Shown one piece after another: positions 6,704 through 12,132 of a DNA stretch of 12,295 nt; position 1 is the stretch's first letter, and each line of letters starts with the position of its first letter. The stretch comes from an uncultured Clostridia bacterium (GTDB lineage: Bacteria > Bacillota > Clostridia > Christensenellales > Borkfalkiaceae). The position numbers and the translations under genes are program-made. The stretch spans positions 1 to 12,295 of the forward strand of contig CAKQMM010000016.1 in assembly GCA_934254755.1 (NCBI GenBank), written 5' to 3'. The notes under the pieces are model-generated. The model saw only the letters and a program-made list of their open reading frames with translations, ran no database searches and had not been told where the DNA came from.

Positions 6704-6715
6704 AAAATATATAAT
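6688..6715 (+). promoter_or_regulatory. Promoter of the AraC gene, likely leaderless
   Basis: TTGCAA (6688-6693), 16 bases, TATAAT (6710-6715). Only six bases separate the -10 box from the ATG at 6722, so the start site is predicted at or within a base or two of the start codon. There is no Shine-Dalgarno sequence. Confidence 0.6.
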
Positions 6716-6721
6716 TTAAGT

Positions 6722-7510
6722 ATGAACGACTTTAAGTTTAACGGAACGACTTTTTCTTACGCCAATTTCGTAAAATTCGATATAACGAGGTTTTCAAAAC
6801 ACGTGCACAGCGATTTTGAATTTTTGCTGTTTTTATCGGGGGACGCAAGTTACGTCCTCGAACACAAAAAGTTTGCGCTGACCCCCGACGTTCTGGTGCT
6901 TTCTAAGCCCATGCAATATCATTTTATAGAGATAAACAGCGCGGATATTCCGTACGAAAGATTTTGCGTGCAGTTTGATTTGACGAAGTTTCCCGAAAGC
7001 ATAAGGGATAAAATAAACGGCTTCCCCGAAACGCTCCGTTTAGATAAAAACAGCCGCGTTTTTAAAATTATGAAAAGCATGCGCGACTATTCCGATATTT
7101 TTCCGCCGAAAATCTATCCCGAACTATACGATTCGCTTTTATGCGAACTTGTGTTCGCCGCGTCGCTCGAAGGTAGCGGCGGCAACGTGAATTTCATCGA
7201 AGCGGACGACGTTACCCTTAAAGCCCTCGAATATATAAACGCGCACATCTTCGAGCCGATTACGATAAAAGCGATTGCCGACGGAGTTTACACCTCCCCG
7301 TCAAGCCTTTGCCACAAATTCAAAAAAAGCATGCAAATAGGCGTTTACGAGTACGTAACCAAGAAGAAAATGACCCTTGCGGACGGGCTTTTGCGCCGCG
7401 GGGAGACGCCTTTATCGGTCGCCGCAAAACTCGGATATCAGGACTATTCAACCTTTTATAGAGGTTATAAGGCGGCGTTTTCACACCCGCCGAAAGCGGC
7501 GAAGAATTAA
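6722..7510 (+). CDS. AraC family transcriptional regulator
   Basis: Cytosolic DNA-binding regulator of 262 residues. An N-terminal cupin-like effector domain is indicated by 'HVHSDFEFLLFLSGDASYVL' (about 27-46), the usual His-x-His/Glu sensing strand. The C-terminal AraC domain (about 164-262) has two helix-turn-helix units: ITIKAIADGVYTSPSSLCHKFK near 180-201, and PLSVAAKLGYQDYSTFYRGYKAAF near 230-253. The start at ATG 6722 was chosen because an in-frame TTG at 6623 would add 33 lysine-rich residues that run through the promoter. It diverges from the sugar operon and is the obvious candidate activator, and perhaps controls the 9399-7553 unit as well. The effector is unknown; an intermediate or inducing sugar is likely. 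Confidence 0.92.
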   Translation: MNDFKFNGTTFSYANFVKFDITRFSKHVHSDFEFLLFLSGDASYVLEHKKFALTPDVLVLSKPMQYHFIEINSADIPYERFCVQFDLTKFPESIRDKINGFPETLRLDKNSRVFKIMKSMRDYSDIFPPKIYPELYDSLLCELVFAASLEGSGGNVNFIEADDVTLKALEYINAHIFEPITIKAIADGVYTSPSSLCHKFKKSMQIGVYEYVTKKKMTLADGLLRRGETPLSVAAKLGYQDYSTFYRGYKAAFSHPPKAAKN

Positions 7511-7519
7511 ATTAAAAGT

Positions 7520-7548
7520 AACGCCCGCACTTTTAAAGCGCGAGCGTT
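7520..7548. terminator. Weak bidirectional hairpin between convergent genes
   Basis: AACGC (7520-7524) pairs with GCGTT (7544-7548), and CGC (7526-7528) with GCG (7540-7542), with one mismatch between the arms. It sits between the convergent AraC and dehydrogenase genes, ten bases past the AraC stop. Flanking T-runs are short on both strands, so efficiency is doubtful. Confidence 0.5.
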
Positions 7549-7552
7549 TAAA

Positions 7553-8662
7553 TTACTTATCAAAATATTTATTTTTAACCTTTTCGGGCTTGCCCGTCGA
7601 GATAGATTCGTAAGCGGCGTTCATCGCGGCGATGGAATTGTAGTGATATTCTATGCCGACGGTGGGCACTTCGTTAAAGCGCACCGCGCGGTAGAATTGA
7701 AGGCTCATGCCGCTGACGCTTCCCTTGCGCCCCGAATTTCCGAGCATATAGTCGTTGTTTTTGCCGCCGTTATGGTAGGTGTAAATGCCGTATAGGTCAG
7801 CTATAATCGAGCCTTTCGTGCCGTGAACGGTCATGCTCACCTCAACCGTTTTGGGGGCTTTTTGCCAATCAACCATTCTAACAACCTTATTTTCAAGGGT
7901 GGCGTAAGAGGGGTCGAGCGATACGGCGACGCCCTTTTTCATCCTGCCGATAATGGGTACCATTTCTTCGATTTCGGTATCCCTTAAATTTGGACCGATA
8001 TCGGCGAATAATTCGTCGAAGTCGTCGTTTAAAACGAACCTAATCGCGTCGAAAATATGTGGATGGTCGGCAAGCGCGCCGCCGCGGAAACGGTCGCACC
8101 CGTCGTAAAGCCTAACGCGTTTGCCGTAACTATATTCGGGGGAGGACTGCCACGGTCTCCACCACACGGGGTTGTGCGAAAAGTTAAGGGCGGTTATCGA
8201 GATAACGTCGCCTATCGCTCCGCTTTCGACCAAATCTTTAACGCGTAAAAGTTCGGCGTGCGTGCGCATTTCGAGTTCCACTTTAAAAACTACGCCCGCC
8301 TCTTTCGTGAGCCTTATCATCTCGCTGTACTCGTCCATATCAAAAGACGGCACTTTCATGCTGAATATATGAAGCTTTCTTTCGCACGCCCATTTAACCT
8401 GCTTAAAGTGACTTAAATTGTCGCTTGCGATGACGACCGCCTCTAAGTCGGGGTGAGCGGCGTAAAGCTCGTCGTCGCTGTCGTACTGCTCGATATCGGG
8501 CCAGTTTTCTAAGCCGACGTTATGCTTATAACCGTGCGCGATAGACACGCCTAAAAGCTTAAAGTAAGGGCTTTTGCTGAGCCAATAATAATGCCTTGCG
8601 TGACCGTGATTGCAACCTAAAATTCCGATTTTTACGGGTTTAATATTCTCTATTGCGCTCAT
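7553..8662 (-). CDS. Atypical Gfo/Idh/MocA family oxidoreductase
   Basis: A 369-residue member of the NAD(P)-dependent dehydrogenase family with unusual motifs. The Rossmann glycine loop reads GILGCNHGH (13-21) instead of GxGxxG. The conserved EKP is replaced by MKVP (102-105), which keeps the lysine (103) but not the glutamate. GGALADHPHIFDAIRF (194-209) stands where the active-site EGGG...H...D segment normally lies, with His200 or His202 as candidates. FSHNPVWWRPW and YDGCDRFRGG add a tryptophan-rich and acidic patch not seen in the two operon copies. The start overlaps the preceding gene by four bases (ATGA), so both are coupled. It may be a dehydrogenase with a distinct substrate, or one that works together with the upstream protein. 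Fold assignment is secure, activity is not. Confidence 0.87.
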   Translation of the reverse strand: MSAIENIKPVKIGILGCNHGHARHYYWLSKSPYFKLLGVSIAHGYKHNVGLENWPDIEQYDSDDELYAAHPDLEAVVIASDNLSHFKQVKWACERKLHIFSMKVPSFDMDEYSEMIRLTKEAGVVFKVELEMRTHAELLRVKDLVESGAIGDVISITALNFSHNPVWWRPWQSSPEYSYGKRVRLYDGCDRFRGGALADHPHIFDAIRFVLNDDFDELFADIGPNLRDTEIEEMVPIIGRMKKGVAVSLDPSYATLENKVVRMVDWQKAPKTVEVSMTVHGTKGSIIADLYGIYTYHNGGKNNDYMLGNSGRKGSVSGMSLQFYRAVRFNEVPTVGIEYHYNSIAAMNAAYESISTGKPEKVKNKYFDK

Positions 8663-9399
8663 TTTCTGTCCTCCCCGTAAACGGCTTTTTCGTGGGTTTT
8701 AAGGGTAGTTATCGCGTCGTTTGCGAGTGTTTCGAGATAACTTTCGCGCGCGACCCACTCTTTTTTATCGTCAAGGCCGCGCAAAAGCCCGAAAATCGCG
8801 TAAGCGGTGTCGAGCTCGTCCGTCGTAAGCCCGTACAAATTAACGTCTATATCGGTAAAATGCGCCTCGCCCCCGTCGGAGAAAAGGTGCACTTCGTCGC
8901 GGTCGAGCATCTCGTCGAAAGAAACGGTCGAAGTCATTCCGTTCGTTGAAAAAACAGAACGCTTAATGCGCTCTTTGGAGCCTTCGGGCATGGTGACGGC
9001 GAGTTCTAAACTGCAAATAGTGCCGTTATCCATCTTGACGATGAAGTTCGCCGCGCGCTCGTCGCCAAAGCCCATTATGTAAACGATTTTGCCGCCCAAA
9101 GTAAACTCTGCGATATCGAGTTCGATAAACAAAATTTGTTTAAGCGTTTTGTCGCGCCCCGCAAAGTGCGACGTGCGTAGCGTGCTTAATTTGCCGAGCT
9201 GATTATCGCAGTTGACTTTTAAGCCGGTAACTTTAACGTTATAACGCCATTTGTATATTGGTACGCTTTCGCCGTTTATTTCGGCTAAGTCGCAATACGC
9301 GCCGTCGCCGCGCCTTATATACTTAAACGGAACGAAAGGAATATCTCCCTTTTCAAACAGGGTTTTGACCCCGTCTTCGATGCTTACTACTTTCTTCAT
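8659..9399 (-). CDS. Unrecognised 246-residue protein coupled to an atypical sugar dehydrogenase
   Basis: I do not recognise a named family. The start is set at ATG 9399-9397, with AAGGAG eight bases upstream; an in-frame ATG at 9459 would put its extra residues across the promoter. There is no signal peptide or membrane segment, so it is probably cytosolic. Residues about 85-200 alternate short beta strands with charged loops, for example 'IVYIMGFGDERAANFIVKMD' (105-124) and 'ICSLELAVTMPEGS' (128-141). This looks to me like the C-terminal sheet domain of Gfo/Idh/MocA proteins (the part after the Rossmann fold), but with no Rossmann domain in front. That similarity is my impression, not a search result. 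The last 50 residues look helical. It leads a two-gene unit, overlaps the dehydrogenase by four bases, and so probably acts with it. Confidence 0.75.
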   Translation of the reverse strand: MKKVVSIEDGVKTLFEKGDIPFVPFKYIRRGDGAYCDLAEINGESVPIYKWRYNVKVTGLKVNCDNQLGKLSTLRTSHFAGRDKTLKQILFIELDIAEFTLGGKIVYIMGFGDERAANFIVKMDNGTICSLELAVTMPEGSKERIKRSVFSTNGMTSTVSFDEMLDRDEVHLFSDGGEAHFTDIDVNLYGLTTDELDTAYAIFGLLRGLDDKKEWVARESYLETLANDAITTLKTHEKAVYGEDRK

Positions 9400-9449
9400 T
9401 TTCTCTCCTTGCGCAAGACTCGTTTTCGTTTTGGTCGCGCTCGTTTTAC

Positions 9450-9478
9450 ATTTTATCACGGCGAATTTTCATTTTCAA
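9450..9478 (-). promoter_or_regulatory. Promoter of the unknown protein/dehydrogenase pair
   Basis: Minus strand: TTGAAA (9478-9473), 17 bases, TAAAAT (9455-9450). The predicted start near 9443 gives a 44-base leader ending in AAGGAG before the ATG at 9399. This makes the pair a separate unit from the 6599-1922 operon. Confidence 0.7.
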
Positions 9479-9516
9479 CCGCTTTTATAACATTTTCGAT
9501 TTTTTTATAAAACAGT

Positions 9517-9578
9517 GATTAGTAGCGGTAACGCCTCGACGACCCGGCAACCGTCGGCTGCATTTTGTGATTTAGCGG
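9517..9578. repeat. Possible degenerate intergenic repeat, related to 12037-12097
   Basis: GTGATTAG at the start, then CGACGACCCG (9537-9546), an 11-base-arm region CGACG...CGTCG (9537-9556) able to fold, and TTTAGCGGTTAG (9563-9574). The same words ATTAG, CGACGACCCG and TTAG-type repeats occur in 12037-12097. No gene lies in 9479-9612. Confidence 0.35.
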
Positions 9579-9612
9579 TTAGAAGGAAATTGCAATATGC
9601 TCTACGCAAAAA

Positions 9613-10176
9613 TCAGCGGAGTTTAAAAATGCGGGGGTTATCCGTTATAATTCCGTCAACGTTAAAGTAGGTTAAAAGCGCGGCGACGTCGGCTTCCGCC
9701 GCCCCGTGGCAATAGGCTTTTATGTTAAGCGCATGCAGGTCGCGAACGCGCTCTAAGGTCAGTTTGTCGTAATATATATCGGCAGAAAAACCGCTTATCA
9801 AAAGATCGGGGATAACGGTCACGTCAAAAAACTCGGTTCTTAATAAAAACTCGGCGCGGGGGAATTCCTCTTTAACCGCTAAAAGCGCGTTTTTATCGCC
9901 CGATACAAATTTTAAAGGCGCGTTCGCGCTTTTCAGCGCGCCGCTTATATCTGATATTGTTTTGTTATCGGCTCCCGAAAGGTCAACCGTAAGGCTTAAA
10001 CCGTTGCTTTCGGCAAGCAAAACATAGTCGATTAAATCGTAAATCGGAGCGTTTGCGCTATAAACCGCGCCTTTAACTAAAAAGGGCGCGGCGGGAGATA
10101 AAGCGTTTAAAAATTCGGGGGTTTTTATATCGCCCGCAAAAAATAAGGGAGCGTTTTTTAAATCGGTGTTTGCCAT
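9613..10176 (-). CDS. Short GDPD-like protein lacking the catalytic N-terminus
   Basis: The 187-residue protein has the C-terminal signature of glycerophosphodiester phosphodiesterases. 'VRDLHALNIKAYCHGAAEAD' (144-163) corresponds to the 'G.kv.vWTvN' strand, and VDGIITDNP (173-181) to the conserved 'vDGIITD.P' strand that closes the barrel. What is missing is the N-terminal HRG and the ExD metal ligands that open an active enzyme; the usual length is about 240 residues. The protein starts directly behind a strong promoter, so no missing N-terminus is hidden upstream. It is either a catalytically dead barrel with another role or a decayed gene still being expressed. No signal peptide is seen. 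It stands alone, divergent from chrA. Confidence 0.7.
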   Translation of the reverse strand: MANTDLKNAPLFFAGDIKTPEFLNALSPAAPFLVKGAVYSANAPIYDLIDYVLLAESNGLSLTVDLSGADNKTISDISGALKSANAPLKFVSGDKNALLAVKEEFPRAEFLLRTEFFDVTVIPDLLISGFSADIYYDKLTLERVRDLHALNIKAYCHGAAEADVAALLTYFNVDGIITDNPRIFKLR

Positions 10177-10182
10177 AATTTA

Positions 10183-10211
10183 ATTATATAAAACACCGCC
10201 GTTAAAGTCAA
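10183..10211 (-). promoter_or_regulatory. Strong promoter of the GDPD-like gene, likely leaderless
   Basis: Minus strand: TTGACT (10211-10206), 17 bases, TATAAT (10188-10183); 5/6 and 6/6 consensus matches. Six bases separate the -10 box from the ATG at 10176 and there is no Shine-Dalgarno sequence, so transcription should begin about at the start codon. Confidence 0.75.
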
Positions 10212-10215
10212 CCCG

Positions 10216-10244
10216 TTGCTAAATTCCGCGCCGTGTGATATTAT
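10216..10244 (+). promoter_or_regulatory. Promoter of the chrA unit with extended -10, likely leaderless
   Basis: TTGCTA (10216-10221), 17 bases, TATTAT (10239-10244) with the extended -10 dinucleotide TG at 10236-10237. Seven bases separate it from the ATG at 10252, which has no ribosome binding site. Its -35 box is four bases from the -35 of the opposite promoter. Confidence 0.65.
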
Positions 10245-10251
10245 TAAAACG

Positions 10252-10917
10252 ATGAAAAAATTTAAGGCGATTATAGAAGTATTTTTAATATTTTTTAAGA
10301 TAGGTTTATTCACCTTCGGCGGGGGATACGCCATGATTTCGGTTATTGAAACGGAATTCGTAAAAAAGCGGAATTACTTATCCGACGACGAGCTTTTAGA
10401 ACTTATCACCGTTGCCGAATCGACCCCCGGTCCGCTCGCCATAAACTCGGCGACCTATGTCGGCTTTAAGCGCGGCGGGGTTTTAGGCGGAATTTTCGCG
10501 ACCTTAGGCGTTGCGCTGCCGTCGTTTATTATAATATTCGTGCTATCGCTGTTCTTAGAAAAGTTTATGCAGATTGCATGGATTGCAAGCGCGTTTAAAG
10601 GGGTTAAATCGGGCGTCGGCGCGATAATAATAGCGGTGGGAGTTAGTTTTTGCGGCAAACTTGAAAAAAAGCTTTTGCCGATAGCCTGCTTTATAATAGC
10701 CTTCGGCTTATCTGTTGCGTTTGATTTTTTGGCGATAAATTTTTCGGCAATCTGGTTTATTTTAGCGGGCGGCGCGATAGGTTTACTGACCGCTAAACTT
10801 AAAAAATCGCCCGAAAAAAACGACAATGACTCAAGCGGCGAAAACTTAAACGACGGCGCGGCGAGCGACGCAAAACTTGAAAACGGACTTTTAAACGGCG
10901 GGGGTAAAGACGAATGA
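10252..10917 (+). CDS. Chromate transporter family protein, N-terminal-type half (ChrA-like)
   Basis: Integral membrane protein of the CHR family in its half-size form, 221 residues. The family is named for chromate efflux; many members have other or unknown substrates. Signatures: FTFGGGYAMI (20-29) after the first helix, and AESTPGPLAINSATYVG (55-71) before the second. Hydrophobic segments fall at about 79-101, 120-135, 142-162 and 165-181. Residues 182-221 form a hydrophilic, Asn/Asp/Gly-rich tail, which is unusual for these proteins. Start taken at ATG 10252; an in-frame TTG at 10216 lies in the -35 box. The stop overlaps the next gene's start by four bases (ATGA), as expected for the two halves of a heterodimeric transporter such as the YwrA/YwrB type of Bacillus. 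Confidence 0.9.
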   Translation: MKKFKAIIEVFLIFFKIGLFTFGGGYAMISVIETEFVKKRNYLSDDELLELITVAESTPGPLAINSATYVGFKRGGVLGGIFATLGVALPSFIIIFVLSLFLEKFMQIAWIASAFKGVKSGVGAIIIAVGVSFCGKLEKKLLPIACFIIAFGLSVAFDFLAINFSAIWFILAGGAIGLLTAKLKKSPEKNDNDSSGENLNDGAASDAKLENGLLNGGGKDE

Positions 10918-11480
10918 GTTACTTGAAGCTGTTTTTTACCTTCTTAAAAATAGGGACGTTTTCGTTCGGCGGGGGGTACGGCGTAATACCGCTCATCAAA
11001 ACCGAACTCGTCGAAACGGGGGTTATTTCGGAGCAGACGTTCACGGACTTTATCGCTATATCTGAGTCCACCCCGGGACCTTTCGCCGTCAACATAGCAA
11101 CCTTCGTCGGAAGCGCGTCGGGCGGGTTTTTAGGGGCGATGCTCGCAACTTTCGGCGTAATTTTGCCGGCTCTTATAGTGATGCTGCTCGCGTCGCTCGC
11201 GCTTAAAAAGTTAAGCCGCAACAAGTATTTTAAAGCGGTGACGGAAGGCGTTCAACCCTTCGTTACGGGTTTGGTTCTTTCTACGGGCGTAACGCTGACG
11301 ATAAAAACCTTCTTTTTAACCTACGGTGCGTTCGTTTCGCCGAAAATAGACGTAACCGCGCTCATAATAACCGCCGCTATGCTCGTTTACGTTTTTGCGG
11401 TCAAGCTGATTTTTAAAAAACCCACGCCCGTATTTTCAACGCTTATTATATCGGCGGTTTTGGGAATAATATTTTTGTAG
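10914..11480 (+). CDS. Chromate transporter family protein, second half (ChrA-like)
   Basis: Partner half-size CHR protein, 188 residues. The same landmarks recur: FSFGGGYGVI (16-25) and SESTPGPFAVNIATFVG (50-66), then a long hydrophobic span (71-97) and further helices to the C-terminus, without the hydrophilic tail of the first half. Together with the upstream gene it would build the two pseudo-symmetric halves that long ChrA proteins carry in one chain. Translation is coupled through the ATGA overlap. The ion carried is not readable from the sequence. The ferredoxin-thioredoxin reductase-like gene follows 17 bases later. Confidence 0.9.
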   Translation: MSYLKLFFTFLKIGTFSFGGGYGVIPLIKTELVETGVISEQTFTDFIAISESTPGPFAVNIATFVGSASGGFLGAMLATFGVILPALIVMLLASLALKKLSRNKYFKAVTEGVQPFVTGLVLSTGVTLTIKTFFLTYGAFVSPKIDVTALIITAAMLVYVFAVKLIFKKPTPVFSTLIISAVLGIIFL

Positions 11481-11497
11481 AATATTAAAGGAGATAT

Positions 11498-11695
11498 ATG
11501 AAAATAATTTTTAACGAAGACGAAAAGGTCGTTGCGGCTATCCGCGAAGGCTTAAAGCGGAAAGACGGCTATTGCCCGTGCAAAATTCCGCGCATACCCG
11601 AAAATATTTGCATGTGCGAAGAGTTCCGCAATCAGATTGCCGACCCGAATTTCGAGGGTTACTGCCATTGCAGGCTTTACTATAAGTTTAAGTAA
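11498..11695 (+). CDS. Ferredoxin-thioredoxin reductase-type six-cysteine small protein
   Basis: A 65-residue cytosolic protein with three C-x-C pairs: CPC at 26-28, CMC at 38-40 and CHC at 56-58. The setting GYCPCK...ICMCEEFR...GYCHCRLYY is that of the catalytic chain of ferredoxin-thioredoxin reductase, where four cysteines hold a [4Fe-4S] cluster and two form the redox disulfide. In plant-type enzymes the spacing is CPC-x16-CxC-x8-CxC; here it is x9 and x15, which I recall from small clostridial homologues. No variable chain is nearby. ATG at 11498 has AAAGGAG upstream. Lying 17 bases after the transporter pair, it is probably cotranscribed. A role in reducing a thiol target or in redox defence is an inference. 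Confidence 0.82.
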   Translation: MKIIFNEDEKVVAAIREGLKRKDGYCPCKIPRIPENICMCEEFRNQIADPNFEGYCHCRLYYKFK

Positions 11696-11776
11696 TTTTA
11701 CGGCGGGTAAATCGGTTTTAATTCCTCCGCGCTTTTCGACCGAATATTTTAAAATTCTTTAAAAACTTTTATAATC

Positions 11777-11810
11777 TGACAATATGTTGTCATATTTATA
11801 TTCATATAAT
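11777..11810 (+). promoter_or_regulatory. 16-base palindrome and TATAAT upstream of the small ORF
   Basis: TGACAA-TATG-TTGTCA (11777-11792) is a perfect 6+4+6 palindrome, 12 bases upstream of TATAAT (11805-11810). No good -35 box exists at 16-18 bases from that -10, so the promoter may be weak or activator-dependent. A second TATAAT lies at 11770-11775. No terminator could be recognised after 11695. Positions 11696-11776 hold nothing else I can name. Confidence 0.45.
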
Positions 11811-11855
11811 GTTCGTACAAAGATACAAATAACGTTTGTGCAAAGGAACAAAACG

Positions 11856-12035
11856 ATGAATATAGTAAAGTTTATTAAGAGCAAAATTTCAAAGAAAGAC
11901 AGGTTTATAAGCGGCGGATATGAAGAAAAGACCCTCGTTTTAGCGAGCGAATTTTTCGCCTTGAAAAAGCCCTCCGAAAAAAAGGACGGCTACGCCCGTT
12001 TAACCGAATATTCTTTTTTTGAAAAGGTGATTTAG
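11856..12035 (+). CDS. Small hypothetical protein, 59 residues
   Basis: Unrecognised. The ATG at 11856 follows AAAGGA at a workable distance. The protein starts MNIVKFIKSKISKKDRF, is lysine-rich and basic at the N-terminus (amphipathic), and continues through a mixed segment (GGYEEKTLVLASEFFALKK) with no cysteines, signal peptide or membrane helix. It ends where repeat-rich DNA begins, so its natural C-terminus may have been cut by insertion of the repeat. An in-frame ATG at 11784 would add 24 residues but lies inside the palindrome. It may not be translated. Confidence 0.45.
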   Translation: MNIVKFIKSKISKKDRFISGGYEEKTLVLASEFFALKKPSEKKDGYARLTEYSFFEKVI

Positions 12036-12036
12036 T

Positions 12037-12097
12037 AATTAGCGGATAGTGGTTAGTGAGTAGACTGCCGTAGTGGTCGGCGCCCACGACGACCCGT
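12037..12097. repeat. Degenerate TTAG-rich intergenic repeat
   Basis: Imperfect TTAG(C/T)G-type repeats (12038-12063), then GTCGGCGCCCACGAC (12076-12090), a short hairpin, and CGACGACCCG (12087-12096). The last word is shared with 9537-9546. It runs straight into the next repeat. Confidence 0.4.
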
Positions 12098-12103
12098 CCG
12101 TTT

Positions 12104-12132
12104 TGTCATCCTGAGCGATGAGCGAAGGATCC
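12104..12132. repeat. CATCCTGAGCGA-type intergenic repeat
   Basis: TGTCATCCTGAGCGATGAGCG (from 12104), followed by AAGGATCC. ATCCT at the start and AGGAT near the end form inverted arms around a GAGCGA direct repeat. The word 'GTCATCCTGAGCGAAGCGAAGGATC' and variants are dispersed in intergenic DNA of many bacterial genomes. TTTCGACTACGCTTACGCTCC (12197-12217) looks like the other end of the same element. Evidence is from the sequence pattern, not from a search. Confidence 0.5.

Noticed and set aside
6623..6721. TTG start for the AraC gene adding 33 residues
   Set aside because: The added lysine-rich segment covers both divergent promoters and is not part of the family fold.
10455..10826. 123-residue minus-strand ORF
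   Set aside because: Antisense shadow of the first chrA gene; Pro/Lys/Ile-rich, as expected for the reverse of membrane-protein codons.
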